Assembly: GCF_041431415.1 (NCBI RefSeq)
Contig: NZ_CP107845.1
Coordinates: 7,316,001 to 7,380,000, forward strand
DNA length: 64,000 nt
Reading direction: 5' to 3'
From: Streptomyces sp. NBC_00513
GTDB taxonomy: Bacteria; Actinomycetota; Actinomycetes; Streptomycetales; Streptomycetaceae
Position 1 is the stretch's first letter; each line of letters opens with the position of its first letter. Shown here one piece after another: positions 1 to 7,524 of this stretch. Under the pieces are notes generated by a model, which was not told the origin of the DNA, searched no databases, and was given only the letters and a program-made list of their open reading frames with translations. The translations under genes and the position numbers were made by a program.

Positions 1-75
1 CAGATCGTCGGCGAAGCCCTCCTGCCCTTCAGCGACATGGCCACCGTGCGCGACCTGGCCCGCCCGGCCGGCTGA
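1..75 (+). CDS. C-terminal end of an unidentified protein
   Basis: The window begins inside this gene. The 24 visible codons are open in frame 1 and end at a TGA at 73-75. The visible tail (…FSDMATVRDLARPAG) is too short to assign a family. The next gene is convergent, on the minus strand, 37 bp away. Confidence 0.5.
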   Translation, partial: QIVGEALLPFSDMATVRDLARPAG

Positions 76-112
76 CCGGCGGGTTGGGAGGTTCGGGGGT
101 ACGGCGGCCGGT

Positions 113-1753
113 TCAGTCGGAGCGTCGGTAGTGGTCGAGGGAGACCGTCACCGGGCCTCCGTCCGTGCTCGTCGCGAGGACGTTCACCACGGCGATGTCC
201 CGGCCGTCCCGGTCCCGCACGCAGAAGGACCGCCCGGCCCCGAGCGCGCTGAACGGGAGAGCGGTCACGGGGCGGCTCTCGATGCCCCGCACGCACGCGC
301 CGGGATCCGGTCGGCCGCCCTCGGCGATGTACGCCTCGCTGTCCTCCGGTACGTAGAACTCGGACGCCGTACGACCCACGAACCACGCGGCGGTGTCCTG
401 CGGCGCGACCTTCCCGGCCCGGATGTCGAACTCGTGGCCTTCGTCCGGGGAGGTGAGTTCCGTGCCCGTGTAGGCGGGGACGTAGCCCGGCGTCGTCCTC
501 GACGGCGAGGGGGAGGGGGGAGGTGAGGTCGGGAGGGGCCGCGCGTCGGCGGCATCGGCCGTCGGCTCGTCCTCGTACGGCTCGTCGAGCAGGTACACGG
601 CGCCACACGCACCGAGGACCAGGGCCGCCGCCACGGCCAGGACGGTACGCCCGGAGCCGTGCCCCCTCGGCGCCGCGCGCCGGCGGGACGAGGGCTCGGG
701 CCCCCGCGCGGTGATCGGCGTGGGGTCGGCGGACGGCGCGGGGCCCGCGGGTGACGCGAGCGTGGGGGGCCCCGCGGAGGTCGGGGGACTCGCGGGCGAG
801 GTCTCGGTGAGGGATGGGGGCGGCGCCGAGGGGAGATCGGCGCGGCGCAGTATCTCCGTGCCGATCCGGCGGGGCAGCCAGTCGTCGGTGAACCTGAGCC
901 GCCCCCCGATCGACGGGTGGTCGCGCACGACCTCGATGAGCTGCGCGGGCGTCGGCCGATGAGCGGGGTCCTTGGCCAGGCACCGGTGGAGGAGCGGGTG
1001 GAGTGCGCCGGGCACGCCCGACAGATCGGGATCCTCGTGCACGGTGCGGTACAGGGCGGTGGGCCCGGGGGCGTCGCCGAAGGGCGGCGTCCCTCCGATG
1101 GCGTACACGGCCAGTGCCCCGAGCGCGAAGACGTCGGTGGCGGGGGTCACCGCCCGGCCCAGGGCCTGTTCGGGAGCCATGAAGGCCGGCGAGCCGATGA
1201 CCAGGCCGGCGCCGGTGAGGGCGGTCGCGTTCGCGGGGCGCGCGATGCCGAAGTCGATCACGCGGGGTCCGTCCGCCGCGACCAGTACGTTCGCGGGCTT
1301 GAGGTCCCGGTGCACCACCCCGGCGCCGTGGATCACCTGGAGCGCCTCGGCCACGCCGGCCGTGAGCAGCAGCGCGGTGCGCAGCGGCAGGATGCCGTGC
1401 TCGTCGATGACCTGCTGGAGCGACGGGCCGGGTACGTAGGCGGTGGCCAGCCAGGGGCCGGCCGCCTCGGTGCCCGAGCCGACGACCTGTGCGGTGTAGA
1501 GGCCGTGGATGCGCCGGGCGCTGGCGACCTCCTGGGCGAAGCGCCGGCGGAACTCGTGGTCCGCGGCCAGTTCCGGCCGGACCACCTTGAGGGCCACGGG
1601 GCGCCCACCGGGGGTGTGGGAGAGGTAGACGCGGCCCATTCCGCCCGAGCCGAGCCGGGCGACGAGGCGGAAGCCGCCCACTTCGCGCGGATCGTCCGGG
1701 GCGAGGGCCGTGAAGGGGCGCGTGAGGGGGAAGCCGGGGTGTTCTGGTGCCAT
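113..1753 (-). CDS. Receptor-type serine/threonine protein kinase
   Basis: A 546-aa Hanks-type kinase. The N-terminal catalytic domain (about residues 28-280) has the glycine loop GSGGMGRVY near 35-43, the VALKVV lysine near 56, the catalytic loop HRDLKPAN and the metal-binding DFG. The activation segment leads into APEQ. A long Pro/Ser/Ala-rich linker follows, then one hydrophobic segment (around TVLAVAAALVLGACG) and an outer domain of about 150 residues with two cysteines. This is the layout of actinobacterial PknB-like sensor kinases: cytoplasmic kinase, one membrane pass, extracytoplasmic sensor. The outer domain lacks recognisable PASTA repeats, so its ligand is unknown. The ATG at 1753 has no good Shine-Dalgarno but lies 6 nt below a candidate -10 box, suggesting a leaderless mRNA. 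The first gene downstream of the divergent interval encodes a small membrane protein. Confidence 0.9.
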   Translation of the reverse strand: MAPEHPGFPLTRPFTALAPDDPREVGGFRLVARLGSGGMGRVYLSHTPGGRPVALKVVRPELAADHEFRRRFAQEVASARRIHGLYTAQVVGSGTEAAGPWLATAYVPGPSLQQVIDEHGILPLRTALLLTAGVAEALQVIHGAGVVHRDLKPANVLVAADGPRVIDFGIARPANATALTGAGLVIGSPAFMAPEQALGRAVTPATDVFALGALAVYAIGGTPPFGDAPGPTALYRTVHEDPDLSGVPGALHPLLHRCLAKDPAHRPTPAQLIEVVRDHPSIGGRLRFTDDWLPRRIGTEILRRADLPSAPPPSLTETSPASPPTSAGPPTLASPAGPAPSADPTPITARGPEPSSRRRAAPRGHGSGRTVLAVAAALVLGACGAVYLLDEPYEDEPTADAADARPLPTSPPPSPSPSRTTPGYVPAYTGTELTSPDEGHEFDIRAGKVAPQDTAAWFVGRTASEFYVPEDSEAYIAEGGRPDPGACVRGIESRPVTALPFSALGAGRSFCVRDRDGRDIAVVNVLATSTDGGPVTVSLDHYRRSD

Positions 1754-1759
1754 GGAGAC

Positions 1760-1787
1760 ATCTTGACTGAAATTTCAGTCAGTGCAA
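1760..1787 (-). promoter_or_regulatory. Kinase promoter with perfect 18-bp palindrome
   Basis: A perfect 18-bp palindrome, TGACTGAAATTTCAGTCA, lies at 1764-1781. Read on the minus strand, TTGCAC (1787-1782) and CAAGAT (1765-1760) sit 16 bp apart as possible -35 and -10 boxes, and the palindrome fills the spacer. The -10 ends 6 nt before the kinase ATG. The length and symmetry are typical of TetR-family operators. A repressor bound here would block the promoter. The regulator is not identified. Confidence 0.6.
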
Positions 1788-1892
1788 GGGTGGTGCGGAG
1801 CCGGCGACCGCTCGATCACGCACGCGGCCAGTGGTCAATGAGGGGGTGTGGGCCGGGGAGCAGGCGTCGAGCGGCTGATACGTTAGCTGTCC

Positions 1893-2276
1893 ATGACAGG
1901 TATACCGGGTGCCCCGTCCCGCCCACGCGATCGTCGTCGAACCTGGGGCATCGGCCTGATCGCCGCCGCGTCCCTGATCTGGCTGTGGCTCGCCTACCAG
2001 CTGCTGTTCCCGTTCACCGTCGACACGAGCCGCGGGTGGACCGAGGAGTGCGACTCCCGGATCTTCTACTACCAGGGGGAGTGGCGGAGGGGCCCCGACG
2101 AGTACGTCGACGCGGAGGGCAACACCTGCGCCGTCGCGCGCGACCTCGCCGAACTTCTCGCCGCCCTCGTGCTCTCCATGCCGCTCGCCGTCACCGGGAC
2201 GATCCTCTACACCACGGAACGACGAAGCCGCGACGGGGAAGGCCGGGACGAGGCCACCCCGATCACCAAGGGATAG
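1893..2276 (+). CDS. Small two-helix membrane protein, function unknown
   Basis: A 127-aa protein with an Arg-rich N-terminus, a first membrane helix (about residues 19-40) and a polar loop of about 45 residues carrying two cysteines (EECDS and NTCAV) that could form a disulfide outside the cell. A second helix spans about 86-106, and the C-terminal tail is charged. No Shine-Dalgarno precedes the ATG. A TACGTT hexamer at 1879-1884 ends 8 nt upstream, so it may be leaderless. It is divergent from the kinase gene. I do not recognise the family. Confidence 0.7.
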   Translation: MTGIPGAPSRPRDRRRTWGIGLIAAASLIWLWLAYQLLFPFTVDTSRGWTEECDSRIFYYQGEWRRGPDEYVDAEGNTCAVARDLAELLAALVLSMPLAVTGTILYTTERRSRDGEGRDEATPITKG

Positions 2277-2316
2277 GCGCCGCACGTGAAAGCCCCGCAT
2301 TTCGCGTGCCGCTGAC

Positions 2317-2439
2317 AGGAGTTCAGGGCGACCCGGACACGAACTACTCGCGGCAGCCGTGTACCCGGTGGCGCCCGAGTCCTACGCGGCGTTGCGAACC
2401 GCCGTCCCCCGTCTGGAGTTCCGGGCCGGCCTGGACTAA
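2317..2439 (+). pseudogene. Possible remnant of a TetR-type regulator C-terminus
   Basis: The 338-bp interval between the two small membrane genes holds no intact gene. One frame reads ELLAAAVYPVAPESYAALR, then LEFRAGLD, then a TAA. The same frame after that stop continues QIGGFRLPW. This resembles the C-terminal end of Streptomyces TetR-family regulators, where a PEXYPALR segment is followed by FXXGLDXXIXGF, but with an in-frame stop and no N-terminal half. The assignment is a pattern judgement only, and it could be chance. Confidence 0.25.
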
Positions 2440-2614
2440 CAGATCGGCGGATTCCGCCTGCCCTGGGTTCGCTCTCCCCATCGCCTGACGGGCCACCCCC
2501 TGTACGCCGTGGTCCCGCGGGGGCGGCTCGCCTCGGACACCCCGCCGAGGGCGCTGTCGGTGCCTGCCGCTAATGTCCCGTGTTTGTTCGACCAGTGAAT
2601 AGACGGGGGCGGGA

Positions 2615-3067
2615 ATGAGTGGGCAACTGAAGGATACGGCCACGGAGTTGGCCGAGGTGCTGTGGCGGGAACACACCGTCTACCGGGACCGGACCGGCGG
2701 CGTCGTCATCCGGGGGGAGCACGTCCAGCGTTGGATCAGCCTGGCACCCAGCGCCGGGCGCGACGAGGTGCTCCTGCGGGCCGGTCGGATACTCGAGGGC
2801 GGGACGACGGCCCCCGCGCGCAGCGAGGCGGTCGCCAGCCTCTCCGCCGGTACGGGGCAACTCGCCGCGGTGTGCCGCCGTCTCCTCGCGGAGACCGCGG
2901 CCGAGCCCTCGACGGCCGGATCGGCACAGCGTCGCTCGGGGCGCTCGAAGCGACGGCCGCGGCCCGCGCGGAGGGGCGGGCACACCAGCCCCGCGTCCTG
3001 GCTGGTCGTGGCCGGTGTGGTCGCCGTCGTCGGCTTCTACGTGGCGCGAGCGACCGGCAGGATCTGA
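2615..3067 (+). CDS. Tail-anchored membrane protein, function unknown
   Basis: A 150-aa protein. Residues 1-90 look globular and soluble and contain a WREHTVYRDRTGGVVIR segment. A strongly basic linker (SGRSKRRPRPARRGG) follows, then a single C-terminal helix (SWLVVAGVVAVVGFYVA) and a short tail. This suggests an N-in, C-terminally anchored protein. The ATG follows a G-rich ribosome-binding stretch (GGGGGCGGG at 2604-2612). I do not recognise a named domain. The next gene is convergent. Confidence 0.7.
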   Translation: MSGQLKDTATELAEVLWREHTVYRDRTGGVVIRGEHVQRWISLAPSAGRDEVLLRAGRILEGGTTAPARSEAVASLSAGTGQLAAVCRRLLAETAAEPSTAGSAQRRSGRSKRRPRPARRGGHTSPASWLVVAGVVAVVGFYVARATGRI

Positions 3068-3099
3068 CCCGCCGACCCGCCGACCCGCCGACCCGCCGG
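3068..3099. repeat. Four tandem copies of an 8-bp repeat
   Basis: The octamer CCCGCCGA is repeated head to tail about four times, with the last copy ending CGG, directly after the stop codon of the tail-anchored protein gene. It sits in the 101-bp gap between convergent genes. No hairpin is evident within it. Confidence 0.7.
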
Positions 3100-3168
3100 G
3101 AAGATCACGCGGACCCACCCGGGCCGGATCCGCGGATCCGTCGGCACCAACCCGACCGGCCTCGCCGC

Positions 3169-4272
3169 TCAGGCGTCGCCCAGGGTGGGGTAGTCGGTGT
3201 AGCCGGACGCGCCCCCCACGTACATCAGGCCGTGGTCGTGGAGCGGGTTCAGGGGCGCGCCCCGGCGCAGTCGCGCGACCAGGTCGGGGTTGGCGATGAA
3301 GGCGCGGCCGAGCGCGATGAGGTCCGCTCCGGCCGCGAGGAGGCGTTCGCCCTTCGCGGCGCCGCCGTCGGCGGGCAGCGGGACGCCCCAGCCGAGGATC
3401 GGATTGGCGATCAGCGTGCCGCTCCAGTCCTCGCGGATGTGCCGGAAGACCTGGTCGTCGGGATCGGCGAACACGACGTGGACGTAGGCGAGGTCCCGCG
3501 GAAGCGCGGCGACGAGAGCGTGGTGGAGATCGGCGGTCTCGTCTCCCTCGTCGATGCCGTTGAAGATCGAGCCCGGCGCGAGGCGGATGCCGACCCGGTG
3601 GGCGCCGATCGCGCGCGTGACCGCCTCGACGGTCTCCAGGACGAAGCGGATGCGGTGGGCGACGGGCCCGCCGTAGGCGTCGGTGCGCCGGTTGGTGTTC
3701 CCGGCGAGGAACTGGTGCAGGAGATGCCCGTTGGCGGCGTGGACCTCGACTCCGGCGAAACCCGCGTCGACGGCCTTGCGGGCGGCCTCGGCGAAGTCGG
3801 CGGAGGTGGAGCGGATCTCGGCGACGGTCATCTCGCGCGGCGTGACCGCGGGCCGGATGCCGGTCGGGGTGTGGATGGGCTCGGGGAGCGGCACGGGTGA
3901 GGGCGCGACGGGCGTGTGGCCGCTGTTGTCGGGGTGGCCCACCCGCCCGCCGTGCTGGAGCTGGAGGAACATCCGCCCGCCGGCCTCGGTGACGGCCTCC
4001 GTCACGGCCCGCCAACCGGCGACGTGGGCGTCGGTGTGGATCGCCGTGATGTTCGGGTACGTCTGCCCGACCGCGTTCGGCGTGGACGCCTCGGCGATGA
4101 TCAGCCCGGCCGAGGCGCGCTGGGCGTAGTAGGTCGCCACCAGGGGCCCCGGAGTGCCGTCGGCCTCGGCGCGGTTGCGTGTCATCGGCGCCATCACCAG
4201 ACGGTTCGGGAGCCGCAGGTCGCCCAGTCGGGCGGGTTCGAGGAGTCGGGTTTCCCCCGGTGTGATCGTCAT
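3169..4272 (-). CDS. Old Yellow Enzyme family alkene reductase
   Basis: A 367-aa FMN-dependent NAD(P)H oxidoreductase of the NemA/OYE type, which reduces activated C=C bonds of enals, enones and nitro compounds. The TIM-barrel start is clear: LGDLRLPNRLVMAPMTRNRA. Further OYE hallmarks are the LQLQHGGR strand, the substrate-binding pair in VEVHAANGHLLHQFL (the common motif is H-x-A-N/H-G-Y-L), the NTNRRTDAYGG loop and the C-terminal FMN-phosphate segment GADLIALGRAFIANPDL. Length is normal for the family. I chose the ATG at 4272 (MTITPGETRLLEP) because all conserved sequence begins there and the promoter lies immediately upstream; the frame is open much further up. It is divergent from a MerR gene, which probably regulates it. 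Confidence 0.92.
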   Translation of the reverse strand: MTITPGETRLLEPARLGDLRLPNRLVMAPMTRNRAEADGTPGPLVATYYAQRASAGLIIAEASTPNAVGQTYPNITAIHTDAHVAGWRAVTEAVTEAGGRMFLQLQHGGRVGHPDNSGHTPVAPSPVPLPEPIHTPTGIRPAVTPREMTVAEIRSTSADFAEAARKAVDAGFAGVEVHAANGHLLHQFLAGNTNRRTDAYGGPVAHRIRFVLETVEAVTRAIGAHRVGIRLAPGSIFNGIDEGDETADLHHALVAALPRDLAYVHVVFADPDDQVFRHIREDWSGTLIANPILGWGVPLPADGGAAKGERLLAAGADLIALGRAFIANPDLVARLRRGAPLNPLHDHGLMYVGGASGYTDYPTLGDA

Positions 4273-4278
4273 GGCCGT

Positions 4279-4310
4279 ACCGTAGGAGTTGACATCAATG
4301 TCAGGTTCAA
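4279..4310 (-). promoter_or_regulatory. MerR-type promoter of the OYE gene
   Basis: On the minus strand a TTGAAC -35 (4310-4305) and TACGGT -10 (4284-4279) are separated by 20 bp. The spacer contains the dyad TGACAT-CA-ATGTCA (4290-4303). An overlong 19-20 bp spacer with a centred dyad is the hallmark of promoters activated by MerR-family proteins through DNA distortion. The -10 ends 6 nt before the ATG, implying a leaderless transcript. The divergent MerR gene starts 29 bp away. Confidence 0.7.
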
Positions 4311-4338
4311 GTCGATCGAGTGGGCGAAGGGATGGGGC

Positions 4339-4725
4339 ATGCGGATCGGTGAACTGGCAGGGGCCACCGGAGTGAGCGAGAGATCGCTGCGCTACTACGA
4401 GGCGCAGGGGCTGCTCACTCCCGGCCGGACCCCCGGCGGCCATCGCGACTACGGGGACTGGGCGGTCGACCGGGTCATCCGCATCCAGGCGCTCTTCGCG
4501 GCCGGCCTCCACAGCAGGAAGATCGCCGAGCTGCTCCCGTGCCTGCGCGACGCGGACGGCGGCCCGTCCGGGAGCGCCACGCCGAAGCTGGTGGCCGAGC
4601 TGCGCACCGAGCGGCAGCGCATCGACGGGCTGATCGCCGACCTGCTCCGTACGCGGGAGGTACTGGACGAGGCGATCGACGCGGCCTCTGGCGCGCAAGC
4701 CGGTACGCCTGCCGTCCGTGTGTAA
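4339..4725 (+). CDS. MerR family transcriptional regulator
   Basis: A 128-aa regulator. The N-terminal winged helix is canonical: MRIGELAGATGVSERSLRYY, then YEAQGLLTPGRTPGGHRDY. An effector-proximal helix (RVIRIQALFAAGLHSRKIAELL) and a dimerisation coiled coil (about 85-112) follow. The C-terminus is short, with no conserved cysteine pair, so it is unlikely to be a metal sensor. Members of this type often sense quinones or electrophiles and activate a neighbouring reductase. The start ATG at 4339 is preceded by a purine-rich stretch. It probably controls the divergent OYE gene through the 20-bp-spacer promoter. Confidence 0.9.
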   Translation: MRIGELAGATGVSERSLRYYEAQGLLTPGRTPGGHRDYGDWAVDRVIRIQALFAAGLHSRKIAELLPCLRDADGGPSGSATPKLVAELRTERQRIDGLIADLLRTREVLDEAIDAASGAQAGTPAVRV

Positions 4726-4814
4726 GGCCGTCGGGCCGTGGCGTGGTGCCGGGGAACGGGGACGGTCCGGGGTCTAGCCTCGGCGGCCGGACGATCATGA
4801 CAGGTAGGTGCGCC

Positions 4815-6068
4815 GTGCCCCGTTCCGCAGTTCCCGAGACCCTTCGACGGCCGACCGGCGCCGGCCGGCGGCTCGGATCCGTGCTCGTGTTGGCGACCCT
4901 GTGCGCGTTCGGGCTCGGCCCGGTCGCCGCGGCGACCGCCTCCGACCCCGCCGTCGGGGCCGTCCCCGCCCCGCTGTACGTCTCCGACTACGGGAACAAC
5001 CGGGTCCTGAAGGCGCCGGCCGACGGCAGCGGCGGCCAGAGCACGGTCCCCACCACCGACCTGGTCCGTCCCACCGGCATGGTCGCCGACGCGGCGGGCG
5101 ACCTGTACGTCTCCGACACCGGCAACAACCGGGTGGTACGCATCCCCTCCGACGGAGGGCCCCAGACCACGGTCCCGACCGACGGACTGTCCCGCCCCCT
5201 CGGGCTGGCCCTGGACGACGCGGGCGACCTGTACATCGCCGACAGCTTCAACGACCGCGTCGTCAAGGTGCACGCCGACGGCAGCGGGCAGAGCACGGTC
5301 CCCACCAGCGGGCTGCTGCACCCGTGGGGCCTGGCCTTCGATGCCGAAGGCACCCTCTACGTCTCCGACTTCGTCAACGACCGCGTCGTGAAACTGGCCG
5401 CGGCCGGCGGCGGTCAGAGCACCGTTCCCACCACCGGCCTCTCCCAGCCGGCCGGGATCGTACTGGACCCCCGGGGCAACCTGTACGTGTCCGACACCGG
5501 CAACAACCGGGTGGTGCGGGTGGCGGCCGGCGGCGGCCAGAGCACGGTCCCCGCGGTCGGGCTCAACGACCCGCTGGGACTGGCCCTCGACGAGCGCGGC
5601 AACCTCTACGTCGCGGACGCCTTCAACAACCGGGTCGTGCGCCTCGCCCCGAACGGCGGCGGTCAGAGCACCCTGCCCATCACCGGCCTGAACACCCCCA
5701 CCGGCCTGGCGATCCCGCCCGCCCCGACCCGGCTGCGGACCACCGACGCCACCGCCCGGCGCGAATCCGACCCGCGGGCCTTGACGGTCAAGGGCCTCTC
5801 GGGCACCCTGACCACCGCCCACGGCACCCCCGTACCCGGTCGGACGGTGATCTTCAGCGACGCCCGGCGCGAACGCACGCTGTGCACGGCCGTCACCGAC
5901 AGCCGCGGCACGGCCCGCTGCGACGCCCGGATCCACGCGCCGGCCGGCGTACTGGACCACCTCTACGAGAACCTGCTGCGCCGCGGCTACCTGGCACGGT
6001 TCGAGGGATCCCCGACCCACGCGCCGGCCGTCGCCCCGGGCGCCGTACGGGCCGCCCGCCCGCACTGA
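4815..6068 (+). CDS. Exported NHL-repeat (beta-propeller) protein
   Basis: About 417 aa. A signal peptide (RRLGSVLVLATLCAFGLGP, ending near AAATASD) precedes a run of about seven NHL repeats, each with the pattern LYVSD-x-x-NNRVVK and an intervening QSTVPT-x-GL segment. This is the six- or seven-bladed propeller seen in the extracellular sensor domain of PknD-type kinases, here without a kinase. The C-terminal 110 residues form an Ig-like domain (GTPVPGRTVIFSD…) with a likely disulfide pair. I chose the GTG at 4815 because AGGTAGG (4802-4808) lies 6 nt upstream. An in-frame ATG at 4797 is the alternative. It is probably a cell-surface or secreted binding protein with unknown ligand. Confidence 0.8.
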   Translation: MPRSAVPETLRRPTGAGRRLGSVLVLATLCAFGLGPVAAATASDPAVGAVPAPLYVSDYGNNRVLKAPADGSGGQSTVPTTDLVRPTGMVADAAGDLYVSDTGNNRVVRIPSDGGPQTTVPTDGLSRPLGLALDDAGDLYIADSFNDRVVKVHADGSGQSTVPTSGLLHPWGLAFDAEGTLYVSDFVNDRVVKLAAAGGGQSTVPTTGLSQPAGIVLDPRGNLYVSDTGNNRVVRVAAGGGQSTVPAVGLNDPLGLALDERGNLYVADAFNNRVVRLAPNGGGQSTLPITGLNTPTGLAIPPAPTRLRTTDATARRESDPRALTVKGLSGTLTTAHGTPVPGRTVIFSDARRERTLCTAVTDSRGTARCDARIHAPAGVLDHLYENLLRRGYLARFEGSPTHAPAVAPGAVRAARPH

Positions 6069-6209
6069 TCGCGTCGGCCGCGTCGGCCGCGTCGAGCGGG
6101 TTCGGGGCCGCGGGAGACCGGGCCGCGCGGCGCGCGGAGAGGGCCATAGGCTGTCGGTCCGGCGGACCGGACCTCCGTACCCGCCCCCTCCTGCGGAAAG
6201 GACGACGTC

Positions 6210-6461
6210 ATGAGCGAGAAGGCCCGCAAGCTCTTCGACGCACTCGATCTCGACAGCGACGGCGTCCTGACGCGCGTCGAGGTCATCTCGGCCCTGCGGA
6301 CGAAGGGTCCCACCCTCGCCTCCACCGGTGACCTGCCCTTCTGGGGCGTCAGTGACGTCGACGCCTCGTCGGCCCTCTTCGACCGGGCCAACCTCGACGG
6401 CGACGGGGTGCTGACGTTCGAGGAGTTCGAGCGGGAGGTCAACCGCCGCTTCGGCTGGTAA
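6210..6461 (+). CDS. Small EF-hand calcium-binding protein
   Basis: An 83-aa protein with two EF-hand loops: DLDSDGVLTRVE near residue 13 and NLDGDGVLTFEE near residue 61. Both have Asp at positions 1, 3 and 5, Gly at 6 and Glu at 12 (Asn at position 1 in the second). It is therefore expected to bind two Ca2+ as a small cytosolic calmodulin-like protein, as known in Streptomyces. A ribosome-binding GGAAAGG lies just upstream of the ATG. The gene ends at the strong bidirectional terminator. Confidence 0.88.
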   Translation: MSEKARKLFDALDLDSDGVLTRVEVISALRTKGPTLASTGDLPFWGVSDVDASSALFDRANLDGDGVLTFEEFEREVNRRFGW

Positions 6462-6476
6462 CCGAGCGCGGACACG

Positions 6477-6516
6477 ACGGCGCCCCGCCACCGGAACTCC
6501 GGTGGCGGGGCGCCGT
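6477..6516. terminator. Bidirectional hairpin terminator
   Basis: A perfect 18-bp stem (ACGGCGCCCCGCCACCGG and its complement) with a 4-nt AACT loop lies between the convergent EF-hand gene and the glycine betaine operon. There is no U tract, as is usual for Streptomyces terminators. Confidence 0.9.
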
Positions 6517-6533
6517 CGCGAACCCGGGAGGGG

Positions 6534-7523
6534 TCAGCGGACCCAGGGACGCCAGACGTCCTCGTTCCGCTCCACCCACTTCTTCGCCGCCTGCTGGGGC
6601 GACAACTTCTCCTCGGCGATCATCAGGGCGACCTCGTTCTGCTCCTCCACGGTCCAGTGGAACTTCTTCAGGAACCCGGCGGCCTTCCCGCCGTCGTCCG
6701 CGAACCGCGCGTTCAGGTACTTCTGCAACGGCGTGTGCGGGTAGGCGCAGGCCACCTTCTCGGGGTCGGCGTCGCAGCCCTCCTTGTACTCGGGCAGCTT
6801 CACCTCGGTCATCGGAACCCGCTCGAAGAGCCACTGGGGCTTGTACCAGTACGTCAGGAAGGGCTTCTTCTCCTTGGCGAACTGCTTGATCTGGGTGATC
6901 TGGGCGGCCTCGGAACCGGCGAAGACCACCTCCAGGTCCAGCTTCAGGTTCTTCACCAGCGCCTTGTCGTTCGTCACGTACGAAGGCGAGCCGTCCATCA
7001 GCTGACCCTTGCCGCGACTCTCGGGCGTGCGCAGTTGGTCGGTGTACTTGCCGAGGTTCTTCCAGTCGGTGACATCCGGGTGCTGCTTCGCGAAGTAGGT
7101 CGGGACGAACCAGCCGATGTGGCCCGTGACCCCGAGGTCACCGCCGTTGACGATGGTCTTCTTGTCCTCGACGTACCGCTTCTGCTGCTCGGGGTGGCCC
7201 CAGTCCTCCAGGATCGCGTCGACCCGGCCCTGACTGAGGGCGTCCCACGCGGGCACCTCGTCCACCTGGACGGTGTCCACCCGGTAGCCCAGCTCGTGTT
7301 CGAGCAGGTAGCCCGCCACGGCCGTGTTGGCCTGCGCGCCGACCCAGGACTGCACGGACAGCGTGACCGTCTTGGCGCCCTGGGCGGCCGCGTACGGGGA
7401 CGCCTGACGGGTCATGTCGGCAGCTCCGCAGCCGGTGACGACGGCCAGGGTGCTCGCCGCGGCGAGCGCGGCGACGATCCGTCGGCGGGTACGTCTCACG
7501 GGAAGGGTTCGCGTCTCGGGCAT
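6534..7523 (-). CDS. proX: Glycine betaine/choline-binding lipoprotein (OpuAC family)
   Basis: A 329-aa ABC substrate-binding protein. After an Arg-rich N-terminus and a hydrophobic signal, the lipobox VVTGC gives a lipidated Cys. The mature part has the OpuAC/ProX fold signature (LSVQSWVGAQANTAVAGYLL…, WDALSQGRVDAILEDWGHPE) with many tryptophans that would build the aromatic cage for a quaternary ammonium group. I chose the ATG at 7523 because AAGGAGG sits 6 nt upstream inside the end of the permease gene. It is the last gene of the betB-betA-ATPase-permease operon. Whether it prefers choline, betaine or both cannot be read from the sequence. Confidence 0.9.
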   Translation of the reverse strand: MPETRTLPVRRTRRRIVAALAAASTLAVVTGCGAADMTRQASPYAAAQGAKTVTLSVQSWVGAQANTAVAGYLLEHELGYRVDTVQVDEVPAWDALSQGRVDAILEDWGHPEQQKRYVEDKKTIVNGGDLGVTGHIGWFVPTYFAKQHPDVTDWKNLGKYTDQLRTPESRGKGQLMDGSPSYVTNDKALVKNLKLDLEVVFAGSEAAQITQIKQFAKEKKPFLTYWYKPQWLFERVPMTEVKLPEYKEGCDADPEKVACAYPHTPLQKYLNARFADDGGKAAGFLKKFHWTVEEQNEVALMIAEEKLSPQQAAKKWVERNEDVWRPWVR

Positions 7524-7524
7524 C

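Noticed and set aside
4449..6491. A 680-codon minus-strand frame opposite the NHL gene, with repetitive Gly/Asp/Val sequence
   Set aside because: Its repeats are the mirror of the NHL repeats on the plus strand. It has no signal, motif or ribosome-binding site.
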